DNA from: Chrysomallon squamiferum
Taxonomy: Eukaryota > Mollusca > Gastropoda > Neomphalida > Peltospiridae
Assembly (NCBI GenBank): GCA_012295275.1
Contig: CM022678.1
Span: 8,539,678 to 8,588,677 of the forward strand
Direction of reading: 5' to 3'
Length of the DNA stretch: 49,000 nucleotides
Part shown: positions 10,976 to 21,566 of the stretch, piece after piece
How positions within the stretch are numbered: the stretch's first letter is position 1
Layout: every line of letters begins with the position of its first letter
Notes under the pieces: model-generated
What the model was told of the DNA's origin: nothing
What the model saw: only the letters and a program-made list of their open reading frames with translations
The model's database searches: none
Position numbers and translations under genes: made by a program

Positions 10976-12356
10976 TAGGGACATGGGAGCTGTATCAACA
11001 GAATGTTAACAGGAACAGAAATATCTGCCATAACTCAATAACTGTCAGATGGGAGATGTATCAACAGAATGTTAACAGGAACAGAAATATCTGCCATAAC
11101 TCAATAACTGTCAGATGGGAGATGTATCAACAGAATGTTAACAGGAACAGAAATATCTGCATAACTCAATAACTGTCAGATGGGAGTTGTATCAACAGAA
11201 TGTTAACAGGAACAGAAATATCTGCCATAACTCAATAACTGTCAGATGGGGAGTTGTATCAACAGAATGTTAACAGGAATAGAAATATCTGCATAACTCA
11301 ATAACTGTCAGATGGGAGTTGTATCAACAGAATGTTAACAGGAACAGAAATATCTGCATAACTCAATAACTGTCAGATGGGAGTTGTATCAACAGAATGT
11401 TAACAGGAACAGAAATATCTGCATAACTCAATAACTGTCAGATGGGAGTTGTATCAACAGAATGTTAACAGGAACAGAAATATCTGCATAACTCAATAAC
11501 TGTCAGATGGGAGATGTATCAACAGAATGTTAACAGGAACAGAAATATCTGCATAACTCAATAACTGTCAGATGGGAGTTGTATCAACAGAATGTTAACA
11601 GGAATAGAAATATCTGCATAACTCAATAACTGTCAGATGGGGAGTTGTATCAACAGAATGTTAACAGGAACAGAAATATCTGCATAACTCAATAACTGTC
11701 AGATGGGAGTTGTATCAACAGAATGTTAACAGGAACAGAAATATCTGCATAACTCAATAACTGTCAGATGGGAGTTGTATCAACAGAATGTTAACAGGAA
11801 CAGAAATATCTGCATAACTCAATAACTGTCAGATGGGGAGTTGTATCAACAGAATGTTAACAGGAACAGAAATATCTGCATAACTCAATAACTGTCAGAT
11901 GGGAGTTGTATCAACAGAATGTTAACAGGAACAGAAATATCTGCATAACTCAATAACTGTCAGATGGGAGTTGTATCAACAGAATGTTAACAGGAACAGA
12001 AATATCTGCATAACTCAATAACTGTCAGATGGGAGTTGTATCAACAGAATGTTAACAGGAACAGAAATATCTGCATAACTCAATAACTGTCAGATGGGAG
12101 TTGTATCAACAGAATGTTAACAGGAACAGAAATATCTGCATAACTCAATAACTGTCAGATGGGAGTTGTATCAACAGAATGTTAACAGGAACAGAAATAT
12201 CTGCATAACTCAATAACTGTCAGATGGGAGTTGTATCAACAGAATGTTAACAGGAACAGAAATATCTGCATAACTGAATAACTGTCAGATGGGAGTTGTA
12301 TCAACAGAATGTTAACAGGAATAGAAATATCTGCATAACTCAATAACTGTCAGATG
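10976..12356. repeat. 65-bp minisatellite, about 21 copies, in a kinase intron
   Basis: The unit contains GGGAGTTGTATCAACAGAAT and then TTAACAGGAACAGAAATATC, followed by CATAACTCAATAACTGTCAGA. Spacing between units is 65 bp, with 66-67 bp in units that have CTGCCATAA or GGGGAG variants. The copies are nearly identical. The array lies just 3' (minus-strand sense) of the catalytic-loop exon of locus A. In locus B the same place (about 22776-22840) holds one diverged unit, followed by the same unique sequence (ATGCTACTTAATAAGATC), which shows the ancestral state. Confidence 0.97.
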
Positions 12357-12428
12357 CTACTTAATAAGATCTATTTGGGGATTCTAAGGACTGTGTAAAT
12401 ATGCTAAGTAATTAAAAATGCTTCAAAC

Positions 12429-12569
12429 TATGCAGGTCTCCGTGACTCCAGTTCTTTTTATGCATCCTTCTGACTGTATTGAGTAAACCTTTGAAATTGT
12501 GGAGAGCAAACATTAGGTGACAATCTGCATGTATTACATACTTCTCCAAGATGTCTTTCAGTGTGTTTG
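12429..12569 (-). pseudogene. locus A kinase exon: helix D to catalytic loop (HGDLH)
   Basis: 141 nt, phase 1 at both ends, open. Acceptor CAATATTCAG; donor GTTTGA is weak but conserved with locus B (GTTTGG). It reads ANTLKDILEKYVIHADCHLM, then FALHNFKGLLNTVRRMHKKN and WSHGDLH. The same length and alignment as locus B exon 22908-23048 identify it as the segment ending in the catalytic Asp of a protein kinase (HGD in place of HRD). Locus A has no exon after it with the catalytic-loop Asn or the DFG-type motif, so no active enzyme can be made from this locus. Confidence 0.75.
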
Positions 12570-12579
12570 CTGAATATTG

Positions 12580-12627
<48 letters not shown>

Positions 12628-12628
12628 G
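12580..12628. repeat. (TAA)n microsatellite
   Basis: About 15 TAA units directly upstream (minus-strand sense) of the catalytic-loop exon acceptor. Locus B has a shorter (TAA)n at the same place (about 23096-23120). Confidence 0.9.
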
Positions 12629-13012
12629 AAATAAAAAATAAAATGAAATAGAATGAAAGAATATGCAAATATGTGCTTTGACAAAAATCAGTATGAAAAT
12701 AGTTCTGATAAGAACTAATATTTTATTTAACACTAAAAACATTTTGTATCTTCATGCATGATATACTGTGATTTGAATTTCTTTTTTTACACTGATTTAT
12801 GTTGCATTACTTACTTTCTGAACTAGCATCAAAAATTTCATGCAGCCATAATTAAATGTATTTGTAATTAGCCAATTAATAAAATTATACCTATACCTAA
12901 GTTTATTATCTGCAGTTGAATATAAAATGATAAAAACGAAACAGGTATAGTAGTACTTGTGTGTACATTTGATCTATAATGTTTCTGGATAGCACAGGCA
13001 GAAGAGTAATTC

Positions 13013-13043
<31 letters not shown>

Positions 13044-13071
13044 TAAAAAATAAAAGTTTACTTCTTCTCAC

Positions 13072-13207
13072 CTGGTTTAACTATTTCCATGTGAAGATAG
13101 ATGTTACTTTGGTCAATTCTAATTCAAAGCAGTTGGGAAAGGCCTTCGGAACCTCTTAAATCCAACATACATTCACCTTCATTTCTGTTATATTCTCCTA
13201 GTGAAAA
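13072..13207 (-). pseudogene. locus A kinase exon: N-lobe middle, with in-frame TGA
   Basis: 136 nt, phase 0 to 1, exactly the length of locus B exon 23499-23634. Acceptor GAATTTCAG, donor CCAG/GTGAGAAG. It reads FSLGEYNRNEGECMLDLRGS, then EGLSQLL, a TGA stop (13124-13126 on the minus strand), then IRIDQSNIYLHMEIVKP. The match to MEMIEH in locus B (end of the N-lobe, hinge) is clear. The stop lies in the middle of the kinase N-lobe. Confidence 0.75.
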
Positions 13208-13574
13208 CTGAAATTCAAATTATTACACTGCAGTCATGACATTAATGAATGAAAATCACCGAATAAATGGATGGATATTAAAAAAGGAATGAATGAAGAG
13301 TATAGATGCATAAAGGATGATATCAGTCTATGAATAAAATTATTAATAACAAATGAATAAAGGAATGAATAAAAAATAAATCATAAACAAAATCTCTATT
13401 CCACAAATTTTACCAAGTGGTATGGTTAAGTACAAGAAAGCATTTCCTATAAAATCAAAGTACACAAGAGGAAATTCAATGAAAGGACTATTTTAATAAA
13501 TAAAACACTTTTCTATGCCTCTTGATTGACTAACCAGTGGAAATTAAATGCTTTATTTATTTATAGTAACTCAC

Positions 13575-13703
13575 TATCTTCATCACATGTTCTGTATTAG
13601 TTCCAGGATTAATTTCAATGACCGTAGGATTGCTTTCAATTCCATGAATAATAGGGCCACACTCAAAATCCTCCAGTTCTTCGCTTTTCTGTGTTATGGT
13701 TAT
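13575..13703 (-). pseudogene. locus A kinase exon: degenerate glycine-loop exon
   Basis: 129 nt (43 codons), phase 0-0, open. Acceptor AATTACAG, donor GATA/GTGAGTTAC. It reads ITITQKSEELEDFECGPIIH, then GIESNPTVIEINPGTNTEHV and MKI. Both borders and the flanking intron (GTGAGTTACTATAA) match locus B exon 23967-24101. The locus B loop GKGSEGVV is here HGIESNPTV, so the ATP-binding glycine pattern is gone. The Lys of the VVK motif survives as VMK. This is the mark of a pseudokinase that was losing function before or alongside the TGA in the next exon. Confidence 0.7.
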
Positions 13704-13865
13704 CTGTAATTATATTCATAGATATAGGATTACATCTATCCACTTTTCTATTTTAACTGTAAATATTCAGTCAATTTTCTTACAAATGGACAGAAGATAT
13801 CAAATAGTAACATATTTCTTACATTGTACATCTAATTTTAATTATAAATACTTGTGTAATTCTTT

Positions 13866-14300
13866 CTAACACACACACACATACATACACACACACTGAA
13901 GTTGATTCATTATGAAATACATTAAAATATATATATCAATAATAACTGCAATAATAATATTAAGGATTAGCAATGTTGAAAGGAAAAAAAAGTACAAAAC
14001 ACACTGGAGAGTAAGCCAAGTTTCCAAAAATACAGAAGCAAATTTGAGCCAGGTCATATACAACATAAATTTATCTAAATAGGTAAACTGACCAAATACA
14101 AACCATTTATAAAAACAATATTTCTGGAATAGAAGTTGAAATTTTTCTAACACAAAATTAATACACAGTTCTTTACAAAAAAGGTTTGTTTAAATTAAAA
14201 TTTCAGTTATTAAAAGATGTGAATTTTTTTATAAAAAAGTGTTATAACAATATTGTTTAATTAACCCAGTGTCATAACAATAGTTTTATTAACCCAAAAT
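13866..14300. other. intron-like region where the third cassette exon is missing
   Basis: From about 14067 upward this aligns with the cassette unit of locus B (AAATTTATCTAAATA then GTAAACTGACCAAATACAAA). The part corresponding to the 64-nt third exon and the exon at 24310-24404 is replaced by unrelated sequence, so both exons are absent from locus A. Confidence 0.55.
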
Positions 14301-14340
14301 AAGATTAATAAAAAAAATATTAAACTAAAACAATTCTTAC

Positions 14341-14442
14341 AACATTTGCACTGGTCCCTGGCAAATCTGTTGGGCTTTCCGCAGTTCTAGGTTCTTGTCC
14401 TGTGTCTGTGGGCTCAGGCTGACCTGAAACTGCTCCCTCAGA
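14341..14442 (-). CDS. locus A cassette exon 2 (102 nt)
   Basis: Phase 0-0, open, with acceptor GTTGTTTCAG and donor GTT/GTAAGAA. It reads SEGAVSGQPEPTDTGQEPRT, then AESPTDLPGTSANV: a Ser/Thr/Pro/Glu-rich, probably disordered linker. It is near-identical to the second exon of each locus B unit (one change, Leu to Pro). Phase 0 exit fits the phase 0 entry of the exon at 13575-13703, so in locus A the linker could splice straight into the kinase-like exons. Confidence 0.65.
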
Positions 14443-14934
14443 CTGAAACAACAACAACAGCAGGAACGATGTTAACAGCAACAACAACAGTAATAATAAT
14501 AATAAAGAAAAAATAAAAATAAAATAAGATTTTAATGAAATTGAAACATTACAATGTTTCAGATGGAATTTGTTTTGAATTTTAATGTAAATACTTCTCC
14601 ACTCTTTTCCAGTAAATGTGTTAATTATTTGCATCTGAAATTAACATCTGTATTTGTGCATGTATGTCTGTTTGTCTTTGGTTATGTTTTTATGTCTGTC
14701 TCTATGTATTTGTATTTATGGTTTGTGTATGTGTGAGAAAGAGAAAGACAGAGTGGAAGAAAGAAAATGTAAGGTGTGGGGGGGACAAAGAGTGAGGAGG
14801 GGGATGTGTATGTATGTGTCTGTGTCTACATATATGTGTGTATGTCTGCATGCATGTATTTGAGTGTACATGTGCATGCACAAGTGTGTGTTTCAGTAAT
14901 ATTTTAAAATAATATTTACAGAAAAGAAACATAC

Positions 14935-14993
14935 AGGATCAGACTGAGAGGTGTTAGATGACATTCCACTGCTCAGCACATTGTTCGCCGGCT
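14935..14993 (-). CDS. locus A cassette exon 1 (59 nt)
   Basis: Entered in phase 1 if the acceptor is TTTTCAG/AG, or in phase 0 if the next AG is used (a NAGNAG-like border), and left in phase 0. It reads PANNVLSSGMSSNTSQSDP. The internal Met is a possible start codon if upstream exons are non-coding. It is almost identical to the first exon of the locus B units. Confidence 0.6.
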
Positions 14994-15890
14994 CTGAAAA
15001 TTAAACATTTGTTATTATACACCTACAACCATGTAACAAACAGAATAGGAGATAAAAAACTTGTCCAATTCCACCCCACAAAACAAAATCAAAATATTAC
15101 ATTCATTAAGAAAAGATTACAAAATCCATGTGTTCTATTTAATTCTGGTTTCAGTCAGATATGCAAATTTTGGCTCTGTCCTGTGAAAGGTGAAGTAACC
15201 TAAATTTCTTTTACTTCTGAGTGAGCAAAAATGATTTTTTTTATTCTCTAGCATTTTTATGATCCATGAAATAGAACCAGACTGAAGGAAAAAAACAAAT
15301 TTATTAAAATGTATTACTACAGATGAACCTGACACTTTTCTTCTTCTTTTTTTTTTTACTACATTAACAAAATCAGCCCTAAAACAACCAGTAAATTAAA
15401 CTTCTATGTCAAGTAAAATCATTTGGTCCATTATAAATACTAAGTTTAATTATCAGACATAACCCAAACTTTCATGTAGCGGTTTGTAAAGTTTCAGCTC
15501 AGTCTTTTGAAAACAAGTGTGAGACTTAATGATCTGTAGGTTCAATCCTTCTTAGTTGGCAATTTCATTTAATTCAGTAACTTTGTTCCTGTTGATGGTT
15601 GAAAGGTAATTTAGTAAAAAAAAAAAAAAAAAACAGCTAACAAAACAATTTAACAACATTGTATATTTCAGTCTTGTTTTAATGATTTTGTGAAAATAAG
15701 ATAAAGTTGATGAAATAATTTATCATATATTTGTGTATATTGTATATGAATCAATTATGATGTGTATGTGTGTGTGTGTGTGTGTGTTAGAGAGAATTAC
15801 TTGAGTATTTATTTTTATATCTTAATATCTAATGTCCATTTATAAGAAAACTGAATAAAAAAAGAAAAGAAAAAGAAAGTGTGTCTGTAT
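14994..15890 (-). repeat. locus A cassette-unit flank, closest to the outermost locus B unit
   Basis: It continues the cassette-unit homology, then runs into sequence also found at 35702-36612 (GTGAGACTTAATGATCTGTAGG region, TTGAGTATTTATTTTT region). Of the six locus B units only the outermost has this extension, so locus A and unit 6 share the ancestral 5' boundary. Confidence 0.7.
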
Positions 15891-15959
15891 ACAAATACTT
15901 TGTACATTTCCAAACTGAGATCTCAAACAAGTGATAGGAAATAACTGTTTAGTGTTGAA

Positions 15960-16140
15960 TGATACCAGCTATATCCAGTAAAGGTTAAAATGACCTGATT
16001 CAATGAGGCTAAAGCTGTATGTCAAACCAAAACAATTTGTTACTTTTTAAATAAAAAGTGCATTCAAATTGGTCATTTAAGATTTATACTACATTAACAA
16101 AATCAGCCCTAAAACAACCAGTAAATTAACCTTCTATGTC
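15960..16140 (-). repeat. piece shared with the DNA between array and kinase in locus B
   Basis: GGTTAAAATGACCTGATTCA and the following ~100 bp match 24700-24800. This is followed by a second copy of the AATCAGCCCTAAAACAACCA segment found in every cassette unit. In locus A these lie upstream of the single cassette, which suggests a former array that collapsed. Confidence 0.55.
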
Positions 16141-16259
16141 AAGCCAAATCCTATTTATAACCCAATAAAATAATTACACCCTACATATGACCAGAAAAAA
16201 CAACACACAAATGAACAAACATTGCAAGGAGTAACTTGCACAGATGGGTTAACACTTAC

Positions 16260-16296
16260 AACAGAATGTTGATTCAACAAAAGCCAGTTCTTCTCA
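16260..16296 (-). CDS. possible second exon of locus A
   Basis: 37 nt with a strong donor GTT/GTAAGT and a poor acceptor. Joined in phase 2 to the exon below, it reads C-EKNWLLLNQHSV and leaves in phase 0. That fits cassette exon 1 only if its inner AG acceptor is used. This is a weak model from phase logic alone; the segment could also be 5' untranslated. Confidence 0.25.
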
Positions 16297-16828
16297 CTCA
16301 GTGAACAATAACACTAATGTGCTCAAGTGAACTTCGGTTTCACGATAACAACAACATGTACAGTGCAACGGAAGTAAAGATTAAATATTCCTAACAGTAG
16401 TACTTGTAGAATGTTCAGTTCAATAGAGGCAATAATAATAATGATAATAATAAAAAATAGTAATAAATAAATAAATCTGTATCCACAAGAGAACAATAAC
16501 ACAAACAAGAATTCAATATGGATAATTGTTTTATATATCTATACATATTTCATAAAAAATTAAACATAATGGCAACACATAATTTAATCGTCCCACAGAA
16601 TATAAAAGCAAATAGCATTGATAGATTATACTAAACTATTTAAGCCTCGTTGGTTACTTTAACTTTCTAACTAATCTTTTAGTTATTAAAATAAGTTTTT
16701 AGTTTGTTACTTGGTTTTTGAGCGCAAGTACGTACCACAGAATAGCACAACAGAATATCCATCAGTAATCGATTTAGCTATCTTCAATCAACACGTTACA
16801 TAAACCAAAACATTTAAAACAAAATTAC

Positions 16829-16866
16829 CATTGTCTTTTTCTTGTGCCAAAGCCCTCAGACAACAT
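16829..16866 (-). CDS. possible first coding exon of locus A
   Basis: ATG at 16866 (minus), reading MLSEGFGTRKRQ up to a donor TG/GTAATT. The surrounding 16830-16960 is less AT-rich than its neighbours and has CpGs, as in a 5' untranslated or promoter-side region. There is no direct support for transcription. Confidence 0.25.
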
Positions 16867-16962
16867 ATCTCATGAAGGCTCACAATCAAGAGATATCGTC
16901 TAAAACGCTCGTCGAATACTTATAGACATTGCACAGACGTTCAATAAACAGCTCCGCAGACA

Positions 16963-17105
16963 GCCTTTCTGAATTACTTTGCAACTTTAATGTCACTTTT
17001 GACTTTGTTAATCCAAGTGTTTTTTAGTTTATAAAATAACAGAACTTACCCTAATTTACAATATAGCTTAGCTTCTAAACAGCCTGTGGACGTCTGCGTA
17101 CGTTC
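16963..17105. repeat. dispersed repeat, copy 2 (partner at 9775-9915)
   Basis: See the partner. It lies just upstream of the proposed 5' end of locus A on the minus strand and could hold its promoter. No TATA box or initiator can be assigned with confidence. Confidence 0.55.
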
Positions 17106-18480
17106 TGCTATTTAGCTTTTGTGTATTTACTATTCTCATACATAATGTGTACAGAATACATCTTTTGTCCTCCTTTTAATACATTATGATTATCTTGTCA
17201 ATACAAAAATTAGCTAAAACTGAACAGTAATATATTGAATAAAACAAACTGCGTAGAACCATGTAGAACCATATTCAAATTTCTCAGAAAGTTATGATTA
17301 AAAATCTTGTAAAATATCAAAAATGATTTGTGAAAAAAGTTCTTATAAAATTAATTACATTTATACAAAATTTAAAACTCTAGTTTAAAAGTATAAAAAA
17401 TAAATAGCATTTAAATAGTAAATATCATCAGAATTACATATTATAAGTATTTCCTTACTGTATTGACAAGACAATGCATTAAAACAAACACAATTTATAT
17501 ATGTAAAAAAAAAAAAAAAAAAAACATTTCTGAGTATAGAATTTTGTTACAGTATAACCAGATAATCTTCAAGACATGATTTGTAAATTACAGGAAAGAC
17601 AAATAGAAAATTTTCAAAGATCGACCCATACATAACAGACTGTTTGTTTCTGTACTGATCACCCCAGTTTTCTCAGTCAGTTCAGTAACCACAGCAAATA
17701 CTCCCAGTTTGAATACTGCATAGTTCACAAGTTTTCAGGTAAATGTGTTATTCAGAAAATGATGCCTGAGAAAACAATAAGTGATACGAACAAAATTCTG
17801 CAGATAATATGATAATAACCTATATTTGTGAGCTGTGATCATTAGAATATAGGCAGACAGGAGAAATGTTTGTTAAAATTTCAAAAACTGAGAGGGTTAT
17901 ATCTTGTAAACTGCTTGAATGGTTATCCTAAAAATGGAAATATGAGCTTCTTCTACAACAGTTACCATTATTACCAATTTATAAACATTTAGTTATCCAA
18001 AATTATTTTATTTAAACAGGTAATACAGAGTTAGATAAATCTAGTGCTGAGATTCAAGCCAGAATATTTCTTTACAATTTTTACATCGTTTTCTTTTGAA
18101 GCTAGTAATGATATAATAGCAACATATTTTTCAGATATGCTGATGACAACTTCAAATCTTAAATTACAGAATCATATCTTGAACATTATTAATAAATAAA
18201 AGCCACAAATAAACTGTCAGTAGTCAACAGAAACAGTTTATAAATTTTTTTAAAATTAATTAAAATAACTAAAATAAACCAGATTACACAAGAAAAGCAA
18301 GAAGGAAAAAATAACAAATTAAATAAAATAAAACCAAAAAAACACTGCAAACTTGAAGTTTAAACATATATTAAGTGCACAATCTGTATCAATTAACAAT
18401 ATTTAAAATAAAAAAACACTGCAAATTGCAATCCACTTTAAATCAAGTGTTACAAATTATTAAAATTATTAATAGTTGTT
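17106..18480. other. intergenic DNA between loci A and B
   Basis: It contains A-rich tracts, including poly-A at 17506-17524, and stretches matching 8.4-9.5 kb. No exon was recognised. Confidence 0.5.
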
Positions 18481-18583
18481 TTATTAAACTTGTCAAATGT
18501 ATCCACTCAGGTACAAATAATCCCAAAACATTTCCTTATCTTTTGTTTTAAACAGAATTTTAACCACAAAAAAATAACCACAA

Positions 18584-18589
18584 TTTATT
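18584..18589 (-). promoter_or_regulatory. poly-A signal AATAAA of the locus B kinase gene
   Basis: AATAAA on the minus strand, about 60 nt past the TGA of the last coding exon, in a T/A-rich 3' region. It is the first such signal after the stop. Confidence 0.5.
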
Positions 18590-18648
18590 GTAACACAGAA
18601 AGAATACACCATTTAAAGAGTCAAAAATTAAAGCTGTTCAAGATTTCT

Positions 18649-18745
18649 TCATTTCATTTTTTTTATTCGGTCTGTCAATTCTTCTGTTGTTTTGGGTAGC
18701 TTAACATCTTTTAATTTGTCGATGCAATTACAAAATGGCATTACC
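18649..18745 (-). CDS. locus B last coding exon (C-terminus and stop)
   Basis: 97 nt: one base completes Trp with the previous exon, then VMPFCNCIDKLKDVKLPKTT, EELTDRIKKMK and TGA. The acceptor is TTTATTTTTAG. Its phase agrees with the preceding 46-nt exon (TG + G). The basic, helical tail has no recognised family. Confidence 0.65.
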
Positions 18746-18925
18746 CTAAAAATAAAAATAAAACAAATGGCATATTCTTATTTAACAGTTTGTGTTTCTC
18801 ATGTATATTTGAACTAATCTGAATGGAAATTTATTTAGTCTATGACATATGAAAATGCATTCACATATCAAATAAAAAGAGAACACAATTTACAGTTTAA
18901 TAAAAACACAATTAAACTTGCTTAC

Positions 18926-18971
18926 CATCCATTCTTGGATGCCACTCCATCAGTACCTTTCTCATCATCCC
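18926..18971 (-). CDS. locus B exon, acidic linker
   Basis: 46 nt, phase 1 to 2. It reads G-DDEKGTDGVASKNG-W between acceptor TTGCTTAG and donor GTAAGC. The phase fits both neighbours exactly. It is probably a flexible linker between the helical tail modules and the C-terminal exon. Confidence 0.65.
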
Positions 18972-19193
18972 CTAAGCAAGATAAAATAAACAATTTATGT
19001 ACTGAATGACAAGAAATCCAAACTGTCCAATCAGAATGCACATTATAAATTATGAAATTTACTGCAAGCAACCAGAAATGATTATTATACTATGTATGAC
19101 TAAAGAAAGAAAGAAAGAAAAAAAAAACTGTGTATTTGTGTGTGCATGTCTGTGTGAATTTATGTGTGTTTAAATTTACTCTAGAATACATAC

Positions 19194-19257
19194 CAGACAC
19201 AGGTGACCGACTGCCTTTCAGACTAACTTCATCAAACTGTGATAAATCGATATCCTC
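19194..19257 (-). CDS. locus B exon, paralogue of cassette exon 3
   Basis: 64 nt, phase 0 to 1. It reads EDIDLSQFDEVSLKGSRSPV-S-G. Length, phases, acceptor context (TTATTTATAG) and donor context (G/GTATGTATTCTAGA) are those of the 64-nt third exon of the upstream cassette units, although the protein has diverged. This suggests the same exon module was copied to both sides of the kinase domain. Confidence 0.65.
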
Positions 19258-19944
19258 CTATAAATAAATAAGAAAACTGATTTCTTTGTTCCAGTGTATA
19301 CATAATGTATCATAGATAACACACTAAACATCTATTTACTATAATACAAAATATGTCGATACATCAATGTAACAACAACTTCTTCAACAAACTGAAGACA
19401 CCATTGAACTGTAAAGTGGAAGTTTGAATGTATATTAAATACAGATTGTGTATTGCTTTAATATGATCAATAATAATAAAAAAAATAGTAATAATAATAA
19501 AATAAAAATAAAAATCAGGTGTACAAATAGAAAATTCAACATGTATTTTGAGTCCCTTAAGTAACATTATTTTTCAAATGTCCTAATTCTCTCATTTAAA
19601 TTTTCATTAATATTATAATCAACTGAAATTGAACTTTCTTTGTTCTAATGCATACATTTTTTAACAGAACTCATAATCTGTATAGATAAATATCAAAATT
19701 TTCACACAGATATTTTCATAACTTGTAACAAAAATATTTAAACCTTTTGACACATAATTAAATAATGTATGGTATTTGTGTTATTATTAGTTATTTTTTA
19801 ATTAATGACAAATATTCTTCTCAAATATACCGATAGATTATCAAAACAAATATTAATATTCTAATCTTTTTGTCCTGTTTATTGAGTAACCTTCACCTTT
19901 CTGTATGAACCACTCTTCATAATTGAACTTTAATCTTTACTGAC

Positions 19945-19994
19945 CTTTGACTCTGAATTACAATGTAGTTTGTGAAATTCAGGTTCAACATTTT
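19945..19994 (-). CDS. locus B tail exon NVEPEF (copy 2)
   Basis: 50 nt, phase 1 to 0. It reads (E)NVEPEFHKLHCNSESK. Acceptor TTTTTTCAG, donor AAG/GTCAGT. It is a paralogue of 20998-21053. Confidence 0.6.
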
Positions 19995-20502
19995 CTGAAA
20001 AAATTAAAAGTATAATCATCAGAATAAACAATTGTGATAGCTCAACATAAATCCAAATAAATTATTTAAAATGAACCTGTTTAAAGTGACAGATGACGAA
20101 AGAAAGAAAGAAAGAAAACCCAGTAAGACAATGAACGAGAAAAAACAACAAAGGAATAATATTGGAATAATATTAAATAACGAAAAATAAATACATAAAT
20201 GACTGAGATATTGAATGAATAAATGAATGAATGAACATATGAAAATTTGAATAATTAAATAAACAAAACTGAACATATTTCTACTTGACCTCACACACCT
20301 CATCCTCCCTGGAATTTACCACCTGTTTCACCATAATTAATTATCAATCAGAGTTATAGATCTTTTAACTAAATACAACAAGGTATTCATGGAAAAATAA
20401 TGAAAAAAAAAAAACTGAAGATGAAAAGAATGATAAAAAAAATAAATAAAAGGATCTAATCAGTCTGGTGCATGCATTCTTCTGTATTTTCAGTTGTATT
20501 AC

Positions 20503-20542
20503 CTCCCAATTCTTCAGTCGATTTGTTCACATCTTCCAAGAT
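20503..20542 (-). CDS. locus B tail exon ILEDV (copy 2)
   Basis: 40 nt, phase 0 to 1. It reads ILEDVNKSTEELG. Acceptor TTTTTTGCTAG, donor G/GTAATAC. Together with the following exon it forms a 30-residue helical module that leaves the reading frame unchanged (0 to 0). Confidence 0.6.
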
Positions 20543-20997
20543 CTAGCAAAAAAACAAAAACAAAAAAAATTAAATAACTTAAAATAAAACAAATGTAAAA
20601 TAAAATTCATTGTAATAATGAGAAAAAGCTGTATTAATAGTAACAGCAACATCAACAAAAACAAAATTAATTACTGATGACTTTCAACTTTTTTTGCTCT
20701 AATGCATGCATTTTTTAACACAACTCATAATCTGTATAGATAAATATCGAATTTTCACAGATATTTTCATAACTTGTAACACAAATATTTTAAACCTTTT
20801 GACACATAATTAAATAATGTATGGTATTTGTTATTATTATTAGTTATTTTTTAATTAACGACAAATATTCTTCTCAAATATACCGATAGATTATCACAAC
20901 AAATATTAATATTCTAATCTTTTTGTCCTATTTATTGAGTAACCTTCACCTTTCTGTGTCAACCACTCATCATAATTGAACTTTAATCTTTACTGAC

Positions 20998-21053
20998 CTT
21001 TGACTCTGAGAACAAAGACTCTAGAAACTTCTGAAAATGTCCATCAACATTTT
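20998..21053 (-). CDS. locus B tail exon NVDGHF (copy 1)
   Basis: 56 nt, phase 1 to 0. It reads (E)NVDGHFQKFLESLFSESK. It is two codons longer than copy 2, and the residues have diverged while both splice sites are conserved. Confidence 0.6.
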
Positions 21054-21566
21054 CTGAAAAAAATTAAAAAGTATAATCATCAGAATAAACAATTGTTATA
21101 GCTCAACATAAATCCAAATAAATTATTTAAAATGAACCTGTTTAAAGTGACAGATGATGAAAGAAAGAAAGAAAGAAAACCCAGTAAGACAATGAACGAG
21201 AGAAAACAACAAAGAAACAAGAAAGGAATAATATTAAATAATGAAAGATAAATATATAAATAACTGAGATATTGAATGAATAAACGAATGAATGAACATA
21301 TGAAAATTTGAATAATTAAATAAACAAAACTGAACATATTTCTACTTGACCTCACACACCTCATCCTCCCTGGAATTTACCACCTGTTTCACCATAATTA
21401 ATTATCAATCAGAGTTATAGATCTTTTAACTAAATACAACAAGGTATTCATGGAAAAATAATGAAAAAAAACAAACAACTGAAGATGAAAAGAATGATAA
21501 AAAAAATAAATAAAAGGATCTAATCAGTCTGGTGCATGCATTCTTCTGTATTTTCAGTTGTATTAC

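Larger units (their letters stand above)
19630..20690 (-). repeat. tail-exon tandem duplication, copy 2
   Basis: About 1.06 kb, directly repeated at 20691-21750 at high identity. Each copy holds one 40-nt exon and one 50-56-nt exon. The Leu/Phe-rich minus frames at 20019-20303 and 21080-21364 are a duplicated intron frame, not a gene. Confidence 0.85.

Noticed and set aside
11000-12356. CRISPR-like regular spacing in the 65-bp array
   Set aside because: Units are contiguous with no unique spacers, and the context is an animal intron. It is a minisatellite.
20019-21364. Twin 94-codon minus-strand frames starting MRCVRSSRNMFSF
   Set aside because: Duplicated intron DNA with poly-Phe/Ile/Leu composition. 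The surrounding exon phases do not allow it, and the small exon-like piece at its start fails the phase test.
21340-21385. 24-nt exon VVNSREDE between the tail exons
   Set aside because: Poor acceptor, and its phase conflicts with the exons on both sides, which join perfectly without it.
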